Of a stretch of 34,979 bases of DNA, positions 1 to 8,962 are shown in pieces. The position numbers and the translations under genes are program-made. Source of the stretch: Candidatus Rifleibacteriota bacterium (GTDB lineage Bacteria; Muiribacteriota; Ozemobacteria; Ozemobacterales; Ozemobacteraceae); assembly GCA_015233155.1 (NCBI GenBank), contig JADFYG010000002.1:174734-209712 (forward strand). The letters run 5' to 3'. Each line of letters starts with the position of its first letter. Position 1 is the stretch's first letter. The notes beneath the pieces were generated by a model. It did not search any database, was not told the origin of the DNA, and saw only the letters and a list, made by a program, of their open reading frames with translations.

Positions 1-603
1 TACGCCCTTTTCGCCATCCTCCGCCAAAAAAGTGTTTGGATGAGCCGGAGGTTTACCTGTGAGATTTGTGACAACTCCGACATATCCGGCCGGAATTTCT
101 ATGGCCTTATGAATTTCTATGGTTTCCGCATACGGGTTAATGATGTATTTTCCAGGCTGCATGACCTCATCGGTAACGCCTTTTTGGCCTTCATGAGCCA
201 GAACCTGGCCTGCTCGAATCGCATCGTCCGGAATATCGTGACCGTATAAACGCACACGCACTCCGAGAGAGTTAACCGGAATTTCGCATGCTTTCTCTAT
301 TTCCCAGTCCCAGAAGAGGGGGTTGTAAAAATATCGGCCCGGCTGAATGGGATCCCGTTGGATGCCCTTCTGCCAGCTCTGTGTGGCTATAATCTCTCCA
401 GAAGGCAGATTTTCACCGGTTTTGGCTATCAAAATACCCACTTGATCGGGTTCTATTTCAATGCGGCAGAACATCCACCACCAGCATTGAAGAAGCACAA
501 ACAACACGACTGCTGCAGGAATCAGAACAAACAGCCACATGGTAGATCCGCTGCGCTTTGGATACCATGATACACGCAACTGATCGAACGGCGCCATTTT
601 CAT
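1..603 (-). CDS. SPFH/band-7 domain membrane protein (partial, C-terminus beyond window)
   Basis: The reading frame is open from an ATG at 603 to the left edge, giving 201 codons with no stop, so the gene is cut by the window. A good ribosome site (GGGGAG) lies just upstream of the ATG. Residues about 17-42 form one hydrophobic helix near the N-terminus. After it the sequence has the look of band-7/prohibitin-type proteins: a segment beginning IEPDQVGILIAKTGE, then PGRYFYNPLFWDWEIEK, and a second similar unit with IPAGYVGVVTNLTGKPP followed by EDGEKGV. Family members are anchored in the membrane by the N-terminal helix and assemble into large oligomeric rings that organise membrane microdomains or protease complexes. 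The family call comes from recognising the repeated 'P-x-G-x-V-G-V-(L/V)' and 'PG-x-Y-x-x-NP' pattern. The specific role is unknown. Confidence 0.8.
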   Translation of the reverse strand, partial: MKMAPFDQLRVSWYPKRSGSTMWLFVLIPAAVVLFVLLQCWWWMFCRIEIEPDQVGILIAKTGENLPSGEIIATQSWQKGIQRDPIQPGRYFYNPLFWDWEIEKACEIPVNSLGVRVRLYGHDIPDDAIRAGQVLAHEGQKGVTDEVMQPGKYIINPYAETIEIHKAIEIPAGYVGVVTNLTGKPPAHPNTFLAEDGEKGV

Positions 604-661
604 TGATATCTCCCCATCCACTTGTTTTCCTGATACTCGTTCATAATCACGTTAACACTAT

Positions 662-690
662 AGAATACGTTTTATAGAGATGTTTCGCAA
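662..690 (-). promoter_or_regulatory. Possible sigma-70-type promoter for the SPFH gene
   Basis: On the minus strand, TTGCGA (690-685) and TATTCT (667-662) are separated by 17 bases, each matching 4 of 6 consensus positions. They lie about 60 bases upstream of the SPFH start codon at 603. The spacing is ideal but both hexamers are imperfect, so this is only a candidate. The region between the two minus-strand genes (604-690) is otherwise AT-rich and shows nothing else. Confidence 0.3.
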
Positions 691-837
691 TTATATAAAG
701 ATACATTGAATTTCAGGGGGCGAGAGATCACGATACTGCGCAAGATGCTCGCCCCAAAAACCGCCGATCAGCATAGCTCCAAGTAAACAAAGGAATATGT
801 GGCCGTCGAAAATACTATTGAAATCGATACCAGTCAT
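691..837 (-). CDS. Possible 48-residue single-helix membrane protein
   Basis: A small frame starts at the ATG at 837, only 7 bases after the cyclase stop codon, and ends with TAA at 691-693. The product is 48 residues: a short polar N-terminus (MTGIDFNSIFDG), a hydrophobic stretch at about residues 13-29 (HIFLCLLGAMLIGGFWG), and a short C-terminal tail. The position directly behind the cyclase suggests co-transcription and possibly translational coupling. However, no convincing ribosome site is visible, and the frame is short enough to arise by chance. No family is recognised. Confidence 0.3.
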   Translation of the reverse strand: MTGIDFNSIFDGHIFLCLLGAMLIGGFWGEHLAQYRDLSPPEIQCIFI

Positions 838-844
838 AGCGTCA

Positions 845-3800
845 TCAATCAGCTTTGCCAGTAGAACGCAGTGCCGGAAATCGATACAAAGTCATCGGTA
901 ATGTTTTTCCTTTTAGAGCGATCTTTCCATGCATCTCACAATCAGCCGGCACAAGATCTCGCACTACGGCAGTCATGAGAAAACGGTCACGAAAAAGCTT
1001 TTCCGCTTCTGACTCCGTGCGCGCGGCAGTGTTTACAGCATCGCCGATGATCGTGTGATCACGGCTTTCTCCAGCGCCAAGATGGCCGGCAATAACTGCG
1101 CCACGATTGATTCCGACGGCCAGCGGAAGTGGGAGCCCGTTCATTTTTTCAAGAGCTCTGAGATGGTCAATTGCGCGAAGTGCGGCTTCAACTTCGGCAC
1201 GTGGATCACCGGCGATCGAGAAAACGACAAGCCACTTGTCGCCAAGAACTTTTCCCACATCGCCACCTTCATTCAAAACTGCTTCACAGATGATCTCAGT
1301 CAACTCTGTCAGCTTGGAAAACAGATCTGAAGGAGTGAGACGTTTGTACCATGAATCGAAATCCGGTACTCCAAGTGATATTACGACACATTCTTTACGC
1401 TCACCATGCTCTGTTACGTCTTTTCTGGCTTCACGCGAAACCATGCGACCCATGACTTCGCGTTCCTGAAGACCACGTGCCATTCGATTGAATGCCCGCA
1501 TCACGTCTCCCAGCTCATCCATACGCATCTCGTCGAGACGGTGACCGAAACTTCCTGCGTCGATACTGCACATCCCCAGGGTCAAACTGCGGATGGGTTT
1601 CAATATGTCCTCGGCTGCAACAGCTGCAAGAAGCAAGGTGGCCAATATACCAAAGGCAAGGAAAAGCATCAGAGTTCCCTGAAGCGTCTCCACTTCGCTG
1701 AAAATAGGTGCTGCAACGGCTAAACCGATCATCGCGGAAATTGGGTTGAGAACACCAGTGCGCGCTTCAGCGAGTATTGCGTTCCTGCCCCTATCAAATA
1801 CCGCAGACACTGGAACGTTTACGGCAAGGGTTCGACGCGCAAGACGGCGAAGAGAAGGAAAGTTTCCGACTCTGGGATCCAAAAGCAAACCATAGAATAT
1901 TCGTCGAAAACCGAATATTGCAAATGGCCCCTGACGAGCTTTTATGACGCGATTGAATGCATCGAAAAGTGCGTTGACAGAGTCATGAAACCAGTAGATC
2001 ACGAATCGTGGTTCCCCGGTTGCCGGGATCAGATAATGGTTGAAACCGATCTGCCCCCCTCCACCTTTTAGAATTACCGGTGTTCCGGGGGACTGTATCA
2101 TATCGGAATAATTGTCCGGACCGAATGAAGTACGCAGTATGGAGTGACCTATCGCCGCCGTCATTTCCCCCCGGACAGCATTAGCCAAGGGCTCATCAGC
2201 CTGTCCGGATGTTTTTTGCATATCCCTCAGAAATTCTTTTCCGATCATACCGGCGGTTTGCGAAAATATGCCTTCTACAGCGTCCGTGGCGAGTTTGCCA
2301 TCCTCCCACCGGCAGTCCATAGTCCATCCATGAAGATCGACTACGACTACCTCGTTAATGCCGAATGGAAGGGGACCCTGCCTGGATTCCCGCATCGCCG
2401 TTTCCATAATTGCACGTGCTGCGATGCGTCCACGAGAACCGGCAACAGATGACGGGTGGGCGGAAGCCCGAATGAGGGCTGCCAGCAAATGCGGTTCTGC
2501 ACTCCAGGAACGTAGTCGATTCCATACTGCCGGACCATATAACAGTTGCAGACGTTCGACATCCTCAAAAACCATGCTCAAAGAAAGACGTTCTTCTCGA
2601 AGACGCGAAGCGACGCGGTCAGCAGTGAATTTTTCGGATAGAAGATATGTGGTAGCAAGAGGAAGAAGTGAAGCCGCCAACAGGCCGACTAATAATTGTC
2701 CGGCAAGGGTTGTTGCTATGTCCTTGCCGAAAAATACAGTTCTTGCCCATAGAAAACAACCTAAGATGCCTGTTACGAGGAGCAAGGCTTTAAACAGTTG
2801 CACACCGGAACGATTGTCCTCGGGGGAAATCGCCGTTGCAACAATGGCGCGAACCGGTTGTCCCAAACGCATGCGGTCTTCGGAAATAACCATATTTGAA
2901 GAAACTTCCGGCAATGGTCCATCTATGGTTAACAACGTTTTTAGATCAGCGGGAAATCGCGGCGAAGAAATGATCGGTTTTCCGGGCGACTCCGGAATTA
3001 GTGCTAAAGCCGTTTCTCTATCATCATGCACTGCACGAAACCGGTCTGGCTCAAGTTTCGTCGAAGAAGACCGTGGAAGCATTATTAGGAGGTTCCCAAC
3101 CAGGCGTGGTTGCGGTGTGACAGGTCTGGAAAGCAGTGTCGCATCGGTCGCAATGCGAGGCTCACTAGAACTGGCATACGACTGATATAGAGGCTGCCAG
3201 TAAAACCACTGCAGATCGCCATCGTGATCTGTAGGAGAAAGACGACCGCGAAGCTGACGGCACAGAAATCTGAGATTGACGCGCAGGCCTAGTAATTCAG
3301 GAATTGAGGAGGCAAGAGCGGGAGTGGAGTTCGTCTGGCCTGTCTCCATGGTCACAACGCCGGCGGCTAGAAGCTTCTGAAAAGAAGATGTTTCGGAAGC
3401 TGCACAGCCTTCAGCTATCAATAAAGGCCATGTGTCAGTAGGTATAATTGTGATCGGGGATGGCGGAGGGCGAAACAGCAGAACGAACCGGGTTGGAGAA
3501 AAACCGGACGCCTGGAGACGCTTCAGGGCTATCTCCCCGGCCTTTTTCATATCTTCCGCCGTGGGCCCTCCGGAGCGCATGGGAAGAGCGTTGACAATCT
3601 CCTCTGCCAGCGTTTCGAGTCGGTCTTCGATGAGTGTCTGGAGCGCGTCCGGTGTTCGCAGCCTTTGAAGCAGAGCCATATTTCGCGCCTGAGCCTCTTC
3701 CCGGCGAGCTTGAAATGAACTGGCCTCATTTTCGTCCGAAGCCAGATAAATCGCGCCGAAAGGCAAAAATAGCAGTGCTACACCGACCGTAAAAATAATG

Positions 3801-6800
3801 AGGCGCTTTATGGAAAATACAAACAAGCTCGTCAGAGAATTCCCATCGTCAGAACGCTTTACATCCCTGGAAATTCCTGCAATGAAAGAGTTTTTTTCTT
3901 CAGGACCAGCTTCACAGACAACGTTGCCGACACTCCTGCCAGATAAATGATCCGATGTGGGGCGAAACGGTGCCGGGATTTGCGCAACTGCTGGAGCCCG
4001 GGCAAAAACGCGGACATCTTGTTCATAGCCCGCCAGTGGTATCAGTAACCTGGAAAAAGGGCCGGCCTTGTCAGAAAGACCAGCATCGACTACTAATGGA
4101 AAAGAGGGATGAATTTTGCTTAAAGCCTCAAGTGTAGCAGCACGCTTCAGTGAAGGACCCAGCAGAGCATAATCGAAACGCTTACCGAAATGACCCAGAC
4201 TGCCCCCCATGACTAATCCGCCTGCCAGACCTATTCCTGCCTCATAAGCGAAGAGACCGGCTTCGCTTCGCTCCTGATTTATGGCTCTGATACGCCGCAT
4301 AATTTCAATGGAAGCCCGAATGGCGCGTTCAACGTCCGATGGAGAACTGTCGATCTTATCGGTAGAAACCTCAAAGAAGGCCTGGACTGCATCTCCAATA
4401 AATTTGTCAACGACCCCGCCCCATGCACCTATAGCCGCTGCGATTTCAGTGAAATGCCGGTTTAACAAGGCAGTAATTTCCGCAGGTGCATGCTTTTCAC
4501 ATAGAGTCGTAAAACCGCGGATATCGGAAATAAAAACGACACCATTCATTGGGCGCACTGCCAGGCTTTGTTCGAGACCAATACGGTCATCGACATTGCG
4601 AAGAGCCTTCAGGGCAGCTCCGGAAACAAGTTCTGAAAGTCGTCTTCGTTCGCGAAGACCACTGATCATATTTGTGAAAGCTTCCGCAAGATTGCCCAAC
4701 TCATCATTGCGATCACGATTCACATGCACATGAAGGTCGCCATCGGCGACACGGTCGAGTGCGCCTTTGAGTTCCGCGATCGGTTGAACAACCCGACGAG
4801 CGGTCAACATTCCGAAACCGGCAATCGCAGCCAGACTCACAACTCCCAGGAAAAATAACCAACCTGTTGTCCGTCTGTGCTCAGATTTGATGAAATCGTG
4901 ATCTGCACCGGCGACAATAATTACGCCGCGATATCGACTCGAAGGGAAGGCTATTACGGTAGCATTCTCATCGGCTCGCACAACCAAGCCACTTCGACGC
5001 GCGGCTTCTGAGGCTCCTTTACGCATCCGATCCTGCATCTGGCTGGATTGATGCCGATCAATCGGAGTCACTGGGATGAGTATATTCCCGGCGGTGCGAA
5101 AGACAGTAAACCGAATATCAGTTGTACCAGACGCAGCAGCCTGTGCTTCATGCCATGCCCGTATCAGGAGTTGATTATCAAGGTCTCCGTCGCGCCATGT
5201 AGTAAAAAGAGCGTATCGTTCGAGCCCCTCAACCACAAAATAATCATATAATTGCCAGGCGGTCTCACGTCCAATCGTGAAAACGAATGGATTTGATCGA
5301 TTTTGCTCTATCTCTTCAGTAATATCACTGTTGGTTACACTTTGATAAGCATCGACGAATACACGCTCTTCGGCAGTTATTGTATTGCTGGCGAGTGGAA
5401 TGGTCCCATTGTGTGCGGCCATTCGGCGACGCAGATTCTGAACGAGACCTGCGCGGCATATAAGAAGCGTTCCAGTGAGCTCATCGCGGCCAAGGCTGGT
5501 GTCATATGATGCTATCTGATTTCCGTTCGCATCAAAAATTGCGAACAAGGCCAGAGGAAGTGGCTCTGAAGACACCTTGAAGATGCCGCGAATACGATCC
5601 AGAAGTCCCGGTGCAGCGAGTCCCCTGCTTCGAAGTCCGCTTTGTAGAATCTGGTCATTGAGTGAACGATGAAACGCCGCTATATATTCGCTCTGGAGGC
5701 GTTCCTTTCCAGACTCGAACGCCTTCAGCTCAGATTGCATCCGCGTTTGGAGCTGATGAAGCGATGCCCGATCACGTTCCTGGAGAAAAAGCACACCAGC
5801 TACTGAAAAAAGAGCTAGAGGCATGGCGGCGGCAAGCAGATACAGGACGGCGAATCTTATATCAAGACGAATCTCGGGCCATCTTCCAATAAAAAAGCCG
5901 CGAATGAGAATGAGAATGATACCGCTCGAGGCAAGCAGGTTCATCAGTAATAACCATACGGGTGTCGGGGAGCGATGCACGGCGGGCAGCAATGTAACCG
6001 CAATATGCGTTGAATTTGGTATGGACAGGGTAAAGGCCGTGTATTTGCCGACGGAAACAGCCCACGGCATTCCCCGCTTTTCATATGTAAGCAGGTGACG
6101 GCCATCAAGTGTTTTTCTCCATTTGCTGAAGCAGAACGAACCTGATAAAGCATTTGGCAGAACATCTCCAACCGGATCGTCGAAAAGACGAATATAACCA
6201 CTCTTTATGCGACTGTGGCCAATGGGGCGAGTTGCAAGAGCGAGTCGAAAACCGGCAACTCTGGCACCTGCATCGGCTGGTATCAAAAGAATGTAACCAG
6301 CCTTCCCGGTCGGATCTGCAATGTCCCAGATAAGCCAGAATTGGCGATTATGATGAAGAATGTGGGTTGGAACACCTCGCTGGGGGCCTGCCAAATCGTT
6401 TGTAAGAGTGGCACGACCGAACATACTTTCGATTAAACGCTCGGCACGGCGATCCTCATCCCCGGTTCTCACATGATTTGTCGCACGCAAAGCGAGATTT
6501 TCGAATATCATCGAGATGACCCGGCGACTGATCGAAGAATCGTCCGGAGCAGATAAAAGCGCATAATCAAAGCCGGCATGATGTGACGAAGAAGCAGAAC
6601 CCGCAAATGTTCGCGATGGTCCGAATACCCAAAGTTCGTGTTCTGGAAATGGCGGCGCGAAAAATATCTTCACCCGGCCGCGAATGTGTTTTTCGAGAGC
6701 ATCGGGAGTGAAATTTATCGCCAGACTCTCATGCAGACCTTCCCGGAACTCTCCGGCGACACGTGCCGCCTGGCGTTGAAACGACCAACCCATAGCAAGC

Positions 6801-7030
6801 GCCTCTAACTCGCTGCGTGCACGTTCAGATTGATGTCGCGTCTCCCAGAGAAGTTCGCGCTCCGCAAGAAATCCCGCACCGACATTTATTACACCAACTG
6901 GCAGGATCGCAAGCATCAGAAACAAAACGATTCGCAGTAGTCCGGCACTCCCGATAAGAATATTTCTATTGTCCGCCCGGGAGTTGCCGTTGAAATTGCA
7001 ATCTGCGTTGTTTTTGTCAGTCATGCTCAC
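845..7030 (-). CDS. Giant tandem receptor-type class III adenylate cyclase with two complementary cyclase domains
   Basis: 2061 codons from GTG at 7030 (used for numbering; ATG at 7024 is an equally good start). The protein has two homologous modules, each TM, extracytoplasmic region (about 300 residues), two TMs, second extracytoplasmic region, TM, HAMP, cyclase domain. Helices lie near 31-56, 358-378, 391-417, 723-742, 1068-1097, 1412-1434, 1437-1465 and 1786-1806. HAMP segments are about 743-800 and 1807-1860; cyclase domains are about 829-1010 and 1878-2048. Domain 1 keeps both metal Asp (D836 in ISDIRGF, D880 in DKFIGD) and K876, but at the substrate, Asn and Arg sites has A955, K962 and T966. 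Domain 2 has G1887 at the first metal site, but keeps D1931, K1927, T1993, N2000 and R2004 (TIIGDAVNTAAR). The Lys plus Thr pair is typical of ATP-using class IIIb cyclases. Predicted product is cAMP; the ligand is unknown. Confidence 0.9.
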   Translation of the reverse strand: MSMTDKNNADCNFNGNSRADNRNILIGSAGLLRIVLFLMLAILPVGVINVGAGFLAERELLWETRHQSERARSELEALAMGWSFQRQAARVAGEFREGLHESLAINFTPDALEKHIRGRVKIFFAPPFPEHELWVFGPSRTFAGSASSSHHAGFDYALLSAPDDSSISRRVISMIFENLALRATNHVRTGDEDRRAERLIESMFGRATLTNDLAGPQRGVPTHILHHNRQFWLIWDIADPTGKAGYILLIPADAGARVAGFRLALATRPIGHSRIKSGYIRLFDDPVGDVLPNALSGSFCFSKWRKTLDGRHLLTYEKRGMPWAVSVGKYTAFTLSIPNSTHIAVTLLPAVHRSPTPVWLLLMNLLASSGIILILIRGFFIGRWPEIRLDIRFAVLYLLAAAMPLALFSVAGVLFLQERDRASLHQLQTRMQSELKAFESGKERLQSEYIAAFHRSLNDQILQSGLRSRGLAAPGLLDRIRGIFKVSSEPLPLALFAIFDANGNQIASYDTSLGRDELTGTLLICRAGLVQNLRRRMAAHNGTIPLASNTITAEERVFVDAYQSVTNSDITEEIEQNRSNPFVFTIGRETAWQLYDYFVVEGLERYALFTTWRDGDLDNQLLIRAWHEAQAAASGTTDIRFTVFRTAGNILIPVTPIDRHQSSQMQDRMRKGASEAARRSGLVVRADENATVIAFPSSRYRGVIIVAGADHDFIKSEHRRTTGWLFFLGVVSLAAIAGFGMLTARRVVQPIAELKGALDRVADGDLHVHVNRDRNDELGNLAEAFTNMISGLRERRRLSELVSGAALKALRNVDDRIGLEQSLAVRPMNGVVFISDIRGFTTLCEKHAPAEITALLNRHFTEIAAAIGAWGGVVDKFIGDAVQAFFEVSTDKIDSSPSDVERAIRASIEIMRRIRAINQERSEAGLFAYEAGIGLAGGLVMGGSLGHFGKRFDYALLGPSLKRAATLEALSKIHPSFPLVVDAGLSDKAGPFSRLLIPLAGYEQDVRVFARAPAVAQIPAPFRPTSDHLSGRSVGNVVCEAGPEEKNSFIAGISRDVKRSDDGNSLTSLFVFSIKRLIIFTVGVALLFLPFGAIYLASDENEASSFQARREEAQARNMALLQRLRTPDALQTLIEDRLETLAEEIVNALPMRSGGPTAEDMKKAGEIALKRLQASGFSPTRFVLLFRPPPSPITIIPTDTWPLLIAEGCAASETSSFQKLLAAGVVTMETGQTNSTPALASSIPELLGLRVNLRFLCRQLRGRLSPTDHDGDLQWFYWQPLYQSYASSSEPRIATDATLLSRPVTPQPRLVGNLLIMLPRSSSTKLEPDRFRAVHDDRETALALIPESPGKPIISSPRFPADLKTLLTIDGPLPEVSSNMVISEDRMRLGQPVRAIVATAISPEDNRSGVQLFKALLLVTGILGCFLWARTVFFGKDIATTLAGQLLVGLLAASLLPLATTYLLSEKFTADRVASRLREERLSLSMVFEDVERLQLLYGPAVWNRLRSWSAEPHLLAALIRASAHPSSVAGSRGRIAARAIMETAMRESRQGPLPFGINEVVVVDLHGWTMDCRWEDGKLATDAVEGIFSQTAGMIGKEFLRDMQKTSGQADEPLANAVRGEMTAAIGHSILRTSFGPDNYSDMIQSPGTPVILKGGGGQIGFNHYLIPATGEPRFVIYWFHDSVNALFDAFNRVIKARQGPFAIFGFRRIFYGLLLDPRVGNFPSLRRLARRTLAVNVPVSAVFDRGRNAILAEARTGVLNPISAMIGLAVAAPIFSEVETLQGTLMLFLAFGILATLLLAAVAAEDILKPIRSLTLGMCSIDAGSFGHRLDEMRMDELGDVMRAFNRMARGLQEREVMGRMVSREARKDVTEHGERKECVVISLGVPDFDSWYKRLTPSDLFSKLTELTEIICEAVLNEGGDVGKVLGDKWLVVFSIAGDPRAEVEAALRAIDHLRALEKMNGLPLPLAVGINRGAVIAGHLGAGESRDHTIIGDAVNTAARTESEAEKLFRDRFLMTAVVRDLVPADCEMHGKIALKGKTLPMTLYRFPALRSTGKAD

Positions 7031-7135
7031 AAACTTGTTTCACAATGCAAGACCTTGGAAAGAAATTTAACGTCTGGAGTGTCCATAAATATGAACAGAT
7101 CATAGCGCATTCTTCCTCAAGGTAAAAGAGGAACA

Positions 7136-7144
7136 TGATATAAT
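7136..7144 (+). promoter_or_regulatory. Extended -10 promoter for the glycosyltransferase/T2SS block
   Basis: TGATATAAT is a perfect -10 hexamer (TATAAT at 7139-7144) with an upstream TGn extension. It lies about 48 bases before the ATG at 7193, in the divergent region between the cyclase gene and the plus-strand block. No good -35 hexamer is seen at 17 bases, which is usual for extended -10 promoters. A transcript would start near 7151. The rest of 7031-7192 holds no gene; it should also contain the cyclase promoter, which I cannot place with confidence. Confidence 0.55.
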
Positions 7145-7192
7145 CGCTCGTCATAATGAAAAAATGCCCGGAAAGAGGTAGATTCCATTATT

Positions 7193-8962
7193 ATGAATAA
7201 TACGCTCAATATGATTCGCAGACAGCCTGTACTTGCAGCTCTTTTAGTAATTGCTCCACTTACAGTGATTTCAGGAGTTATGGTTCCTGCAAAAGCGAAA
7301 CTCGCGGAATGGTTCCACGCAAGCGGTTTTATTCTGATATTCGCGGCATTCATTTTCTGGCTCACTGCTCTCCCCTGGGCATTATTAGAACGTGATCGTT
7401 TGATTGTTCTTGCCAGACGACATCTCGCAGCGGCGGTCATTGCCATACTTTTTACGGTTGGAGCATTTCTTACAAGCCCACCGGAATTTCGCATTCTGGC
7501 CGATGAGACAAACCTCATGGGAACCGCCACCTCAATGTATGACGAGCATTCTTTCTACAATCCTACTCAGCGAACTCATTTTTACGAAGGCATGAAGACT
7601 ACTCTTTCCAAAGAGTGGGACAAACGCCCATTATTTTTCCCTTTCATGATCTATCTGGCTCATTCATTTTTGGGCTATCGCGACACGAACGCTTTCGCAG
7701 TAAATGCTATTTGTTCTTTTTTTATGTTATTCACATTCTATCTCTTGTTGAATCGTTTTTTCACGCGATTTATCTCCATAATTGGAATGGCGATTCTAGC
7801 GGCGTTTCCTTTGTTGGTCCTCTGGATGACATCGGGCGGTTTTGAAGTTCCTAATCTGCTGTTCGGCGTAATCTCGTTTCTTTTTCTTGAAAGGCTTTCC
7901 CGCACGGGGAGTGCAAAGGATGCTGAAGCTCTTGTATTTACCCTGATTCTCCTCGCACAGATACGTTACGAGTCCGCACTTTTTATGATTGTTTTAGTTC
8001 CGGTCGGTGCTGTCTTTCTGAAACACGATGAGCTACAAAAATTATCCTGGAAGCTTATTCTGGTGCCCGTATTGCTTCTACCAATTATTTGGCAGAGGAT
8101 AACCAACTTCAGCCAGGGAACATTTCAGGTGCCCGGCGGAAAGGCTTCGTTCAGTCTCGAATGGCTGGGTCCAAATCTCACGTATGCCTGGAGATTTTTT
8201 AATGCGGATCGCGTTGCCTATGGAATGATTCCTATTGTTTTCTGGGGCGCCGTTCTCGGTCTGATAGCGGCAATCTGGTGGTATGTAACTCACCGCAACG
8301 AATGGACTGCTCGCGCATGGCTCATTCCCGGCACCGCAGTTGCCGTATTCGCCATCAATGCAGCTATTCTGTTCACATACTACTGGGGAAATCTGACCCT
8401 CCAGTATGCCATGCGTCTAGGGCTGATATTTGTACCTTTCATGGTAGCGTCCTTAGTGTTTTTACTCGATCGTTTGAGCAATGGCGGCAATCGTTTGCGC
8501 GTCTGGCTGGCCATAGGAGCTTGCGCTCTTCCAATTTGGTACTGGTCAGGCGCCGGTCAGAACGAAGCGGTTCGCGAGATTCTGATTTATCGAGAATTCA
8601 TAGCTGTTCGCTCATTTCTCAATCCATGGTATCCAAGAAAGGATATTCTGATCATTTCGGACCTCTCTAATTTATACGTGCCATTTCGCTGGAGCGCGGT
8701 AAATGTCCAATATGCAAACAATAATTACAATTCATTAAAAAGCAATCTGGATAACGCATTATTTCAAGATCTCATTGCTATCCAGCGCATCAAATATAGT
8801 GATGGACAATCATCGCCTGAAACACTCATGGATTCAAAATTTGAACTTGAAACGCTGTATGAAACGCAGTATAGCGCCGATGAAATGTTGCGTATTTCCA
8901 GGGTAAAACACTCGTCTGATTTTCCTCAAAAAGGAGCTCCACTCGTACATTCTGATAAGTGA
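7193..8962 (+). CDS. GT-C family integral membrane glycosyltransferase (PMT/GT39/GT83-like)
   Basis: The 589-residue protein is dominated by hydrophobic helices (about 12-33, 44-66, 78-95 and many between 160 and 450). The first extracytoplasmic loop contains an Asp-Glu pair, D104-E105, in ILADETNLMGTATS. This is the hallmark position of the catalytic acidic motif in GT-C enzymes that use polyprenol-phosphate sugars. A roughly 130-residue soluble C-terminal tail follows the last helices. Such enzymes transfer a sugar (mannose, arabinose and others) from the lipid carrier to protein or lipid on the outer face of the inner membrane. The next gene starts within its stop codon, and a polyprenol-phosphate-sugar synthase-like GT2 lies two genes downstream, so donor synthesis and transfer appear to be paired. 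The acceptor cannot be read from sequence. Confidence 0.8.
   Translation: MNNTLNMIRRQPVLAALLVIAPLTVISGVMVPAKAKLAEWFHASGFILIFAAFIFWLTALPWALLERDRLIVLARRHLAAAVIAILFTVGAFLTSPPEFRILADETNLMGTATSMYDEHSFYNPTQRTHFYEGMKTTLSKEWDKRPLFFPFMIYLAHSFLGYRDTNAFAVNAICSFFMLFTFYLLLNRFFTRFISIIGMAILAAFPLLVLWMTSGGFEVPNLLFGVISFLFLERLSRTGSAKDAEALVFTLILLAQIRYESALFMIVLVPVGAVFLKHDELQKLSWKLILVPVLLLPIIWQRITNFSQGTFQVPGGKASFSLEWLGPNLTYAWRFFNADRVAYGMIPIVFWGAVLGLIAAIWWYVTHRNEWTARAWLIPGTAVAVFAINAAILFTYYWGNLTLQYAMRLGLIFVPFMVASLVFLLDRLSNGGNRLRVWLAIGACALPIWYWSGAGQNEAVREILIYREFIAVRSFLNPWYPRKDILIISDLSNLYVPFRWSAVNVQYANNNYNSLKSNLDNALFQDLIAIQRIKYSDGQSSPETLMDSKFELETLYETQYSADEMLRISRVKHSSDFPQKGAPLVHSDK

Noticed and set aside
2358..3185. 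Plus-strand frame of 275 codons inside the cyclase gene
   Set aside because: It is antisense to a gene with clear domains throughout, is rich in Arg and Ser as expected of a shadow frame, and has no recognisable motif.
7156..7200. 15-codon frame (MKKCPERGRFHYYE) just before the GT-C gene, possible leader peptide
   Set aside because: It overlaps the start of the next gene by 8 bases, but there is no ribosome site and no attenuator-like hairpin or codon bias, so chance is the simpler explanation.
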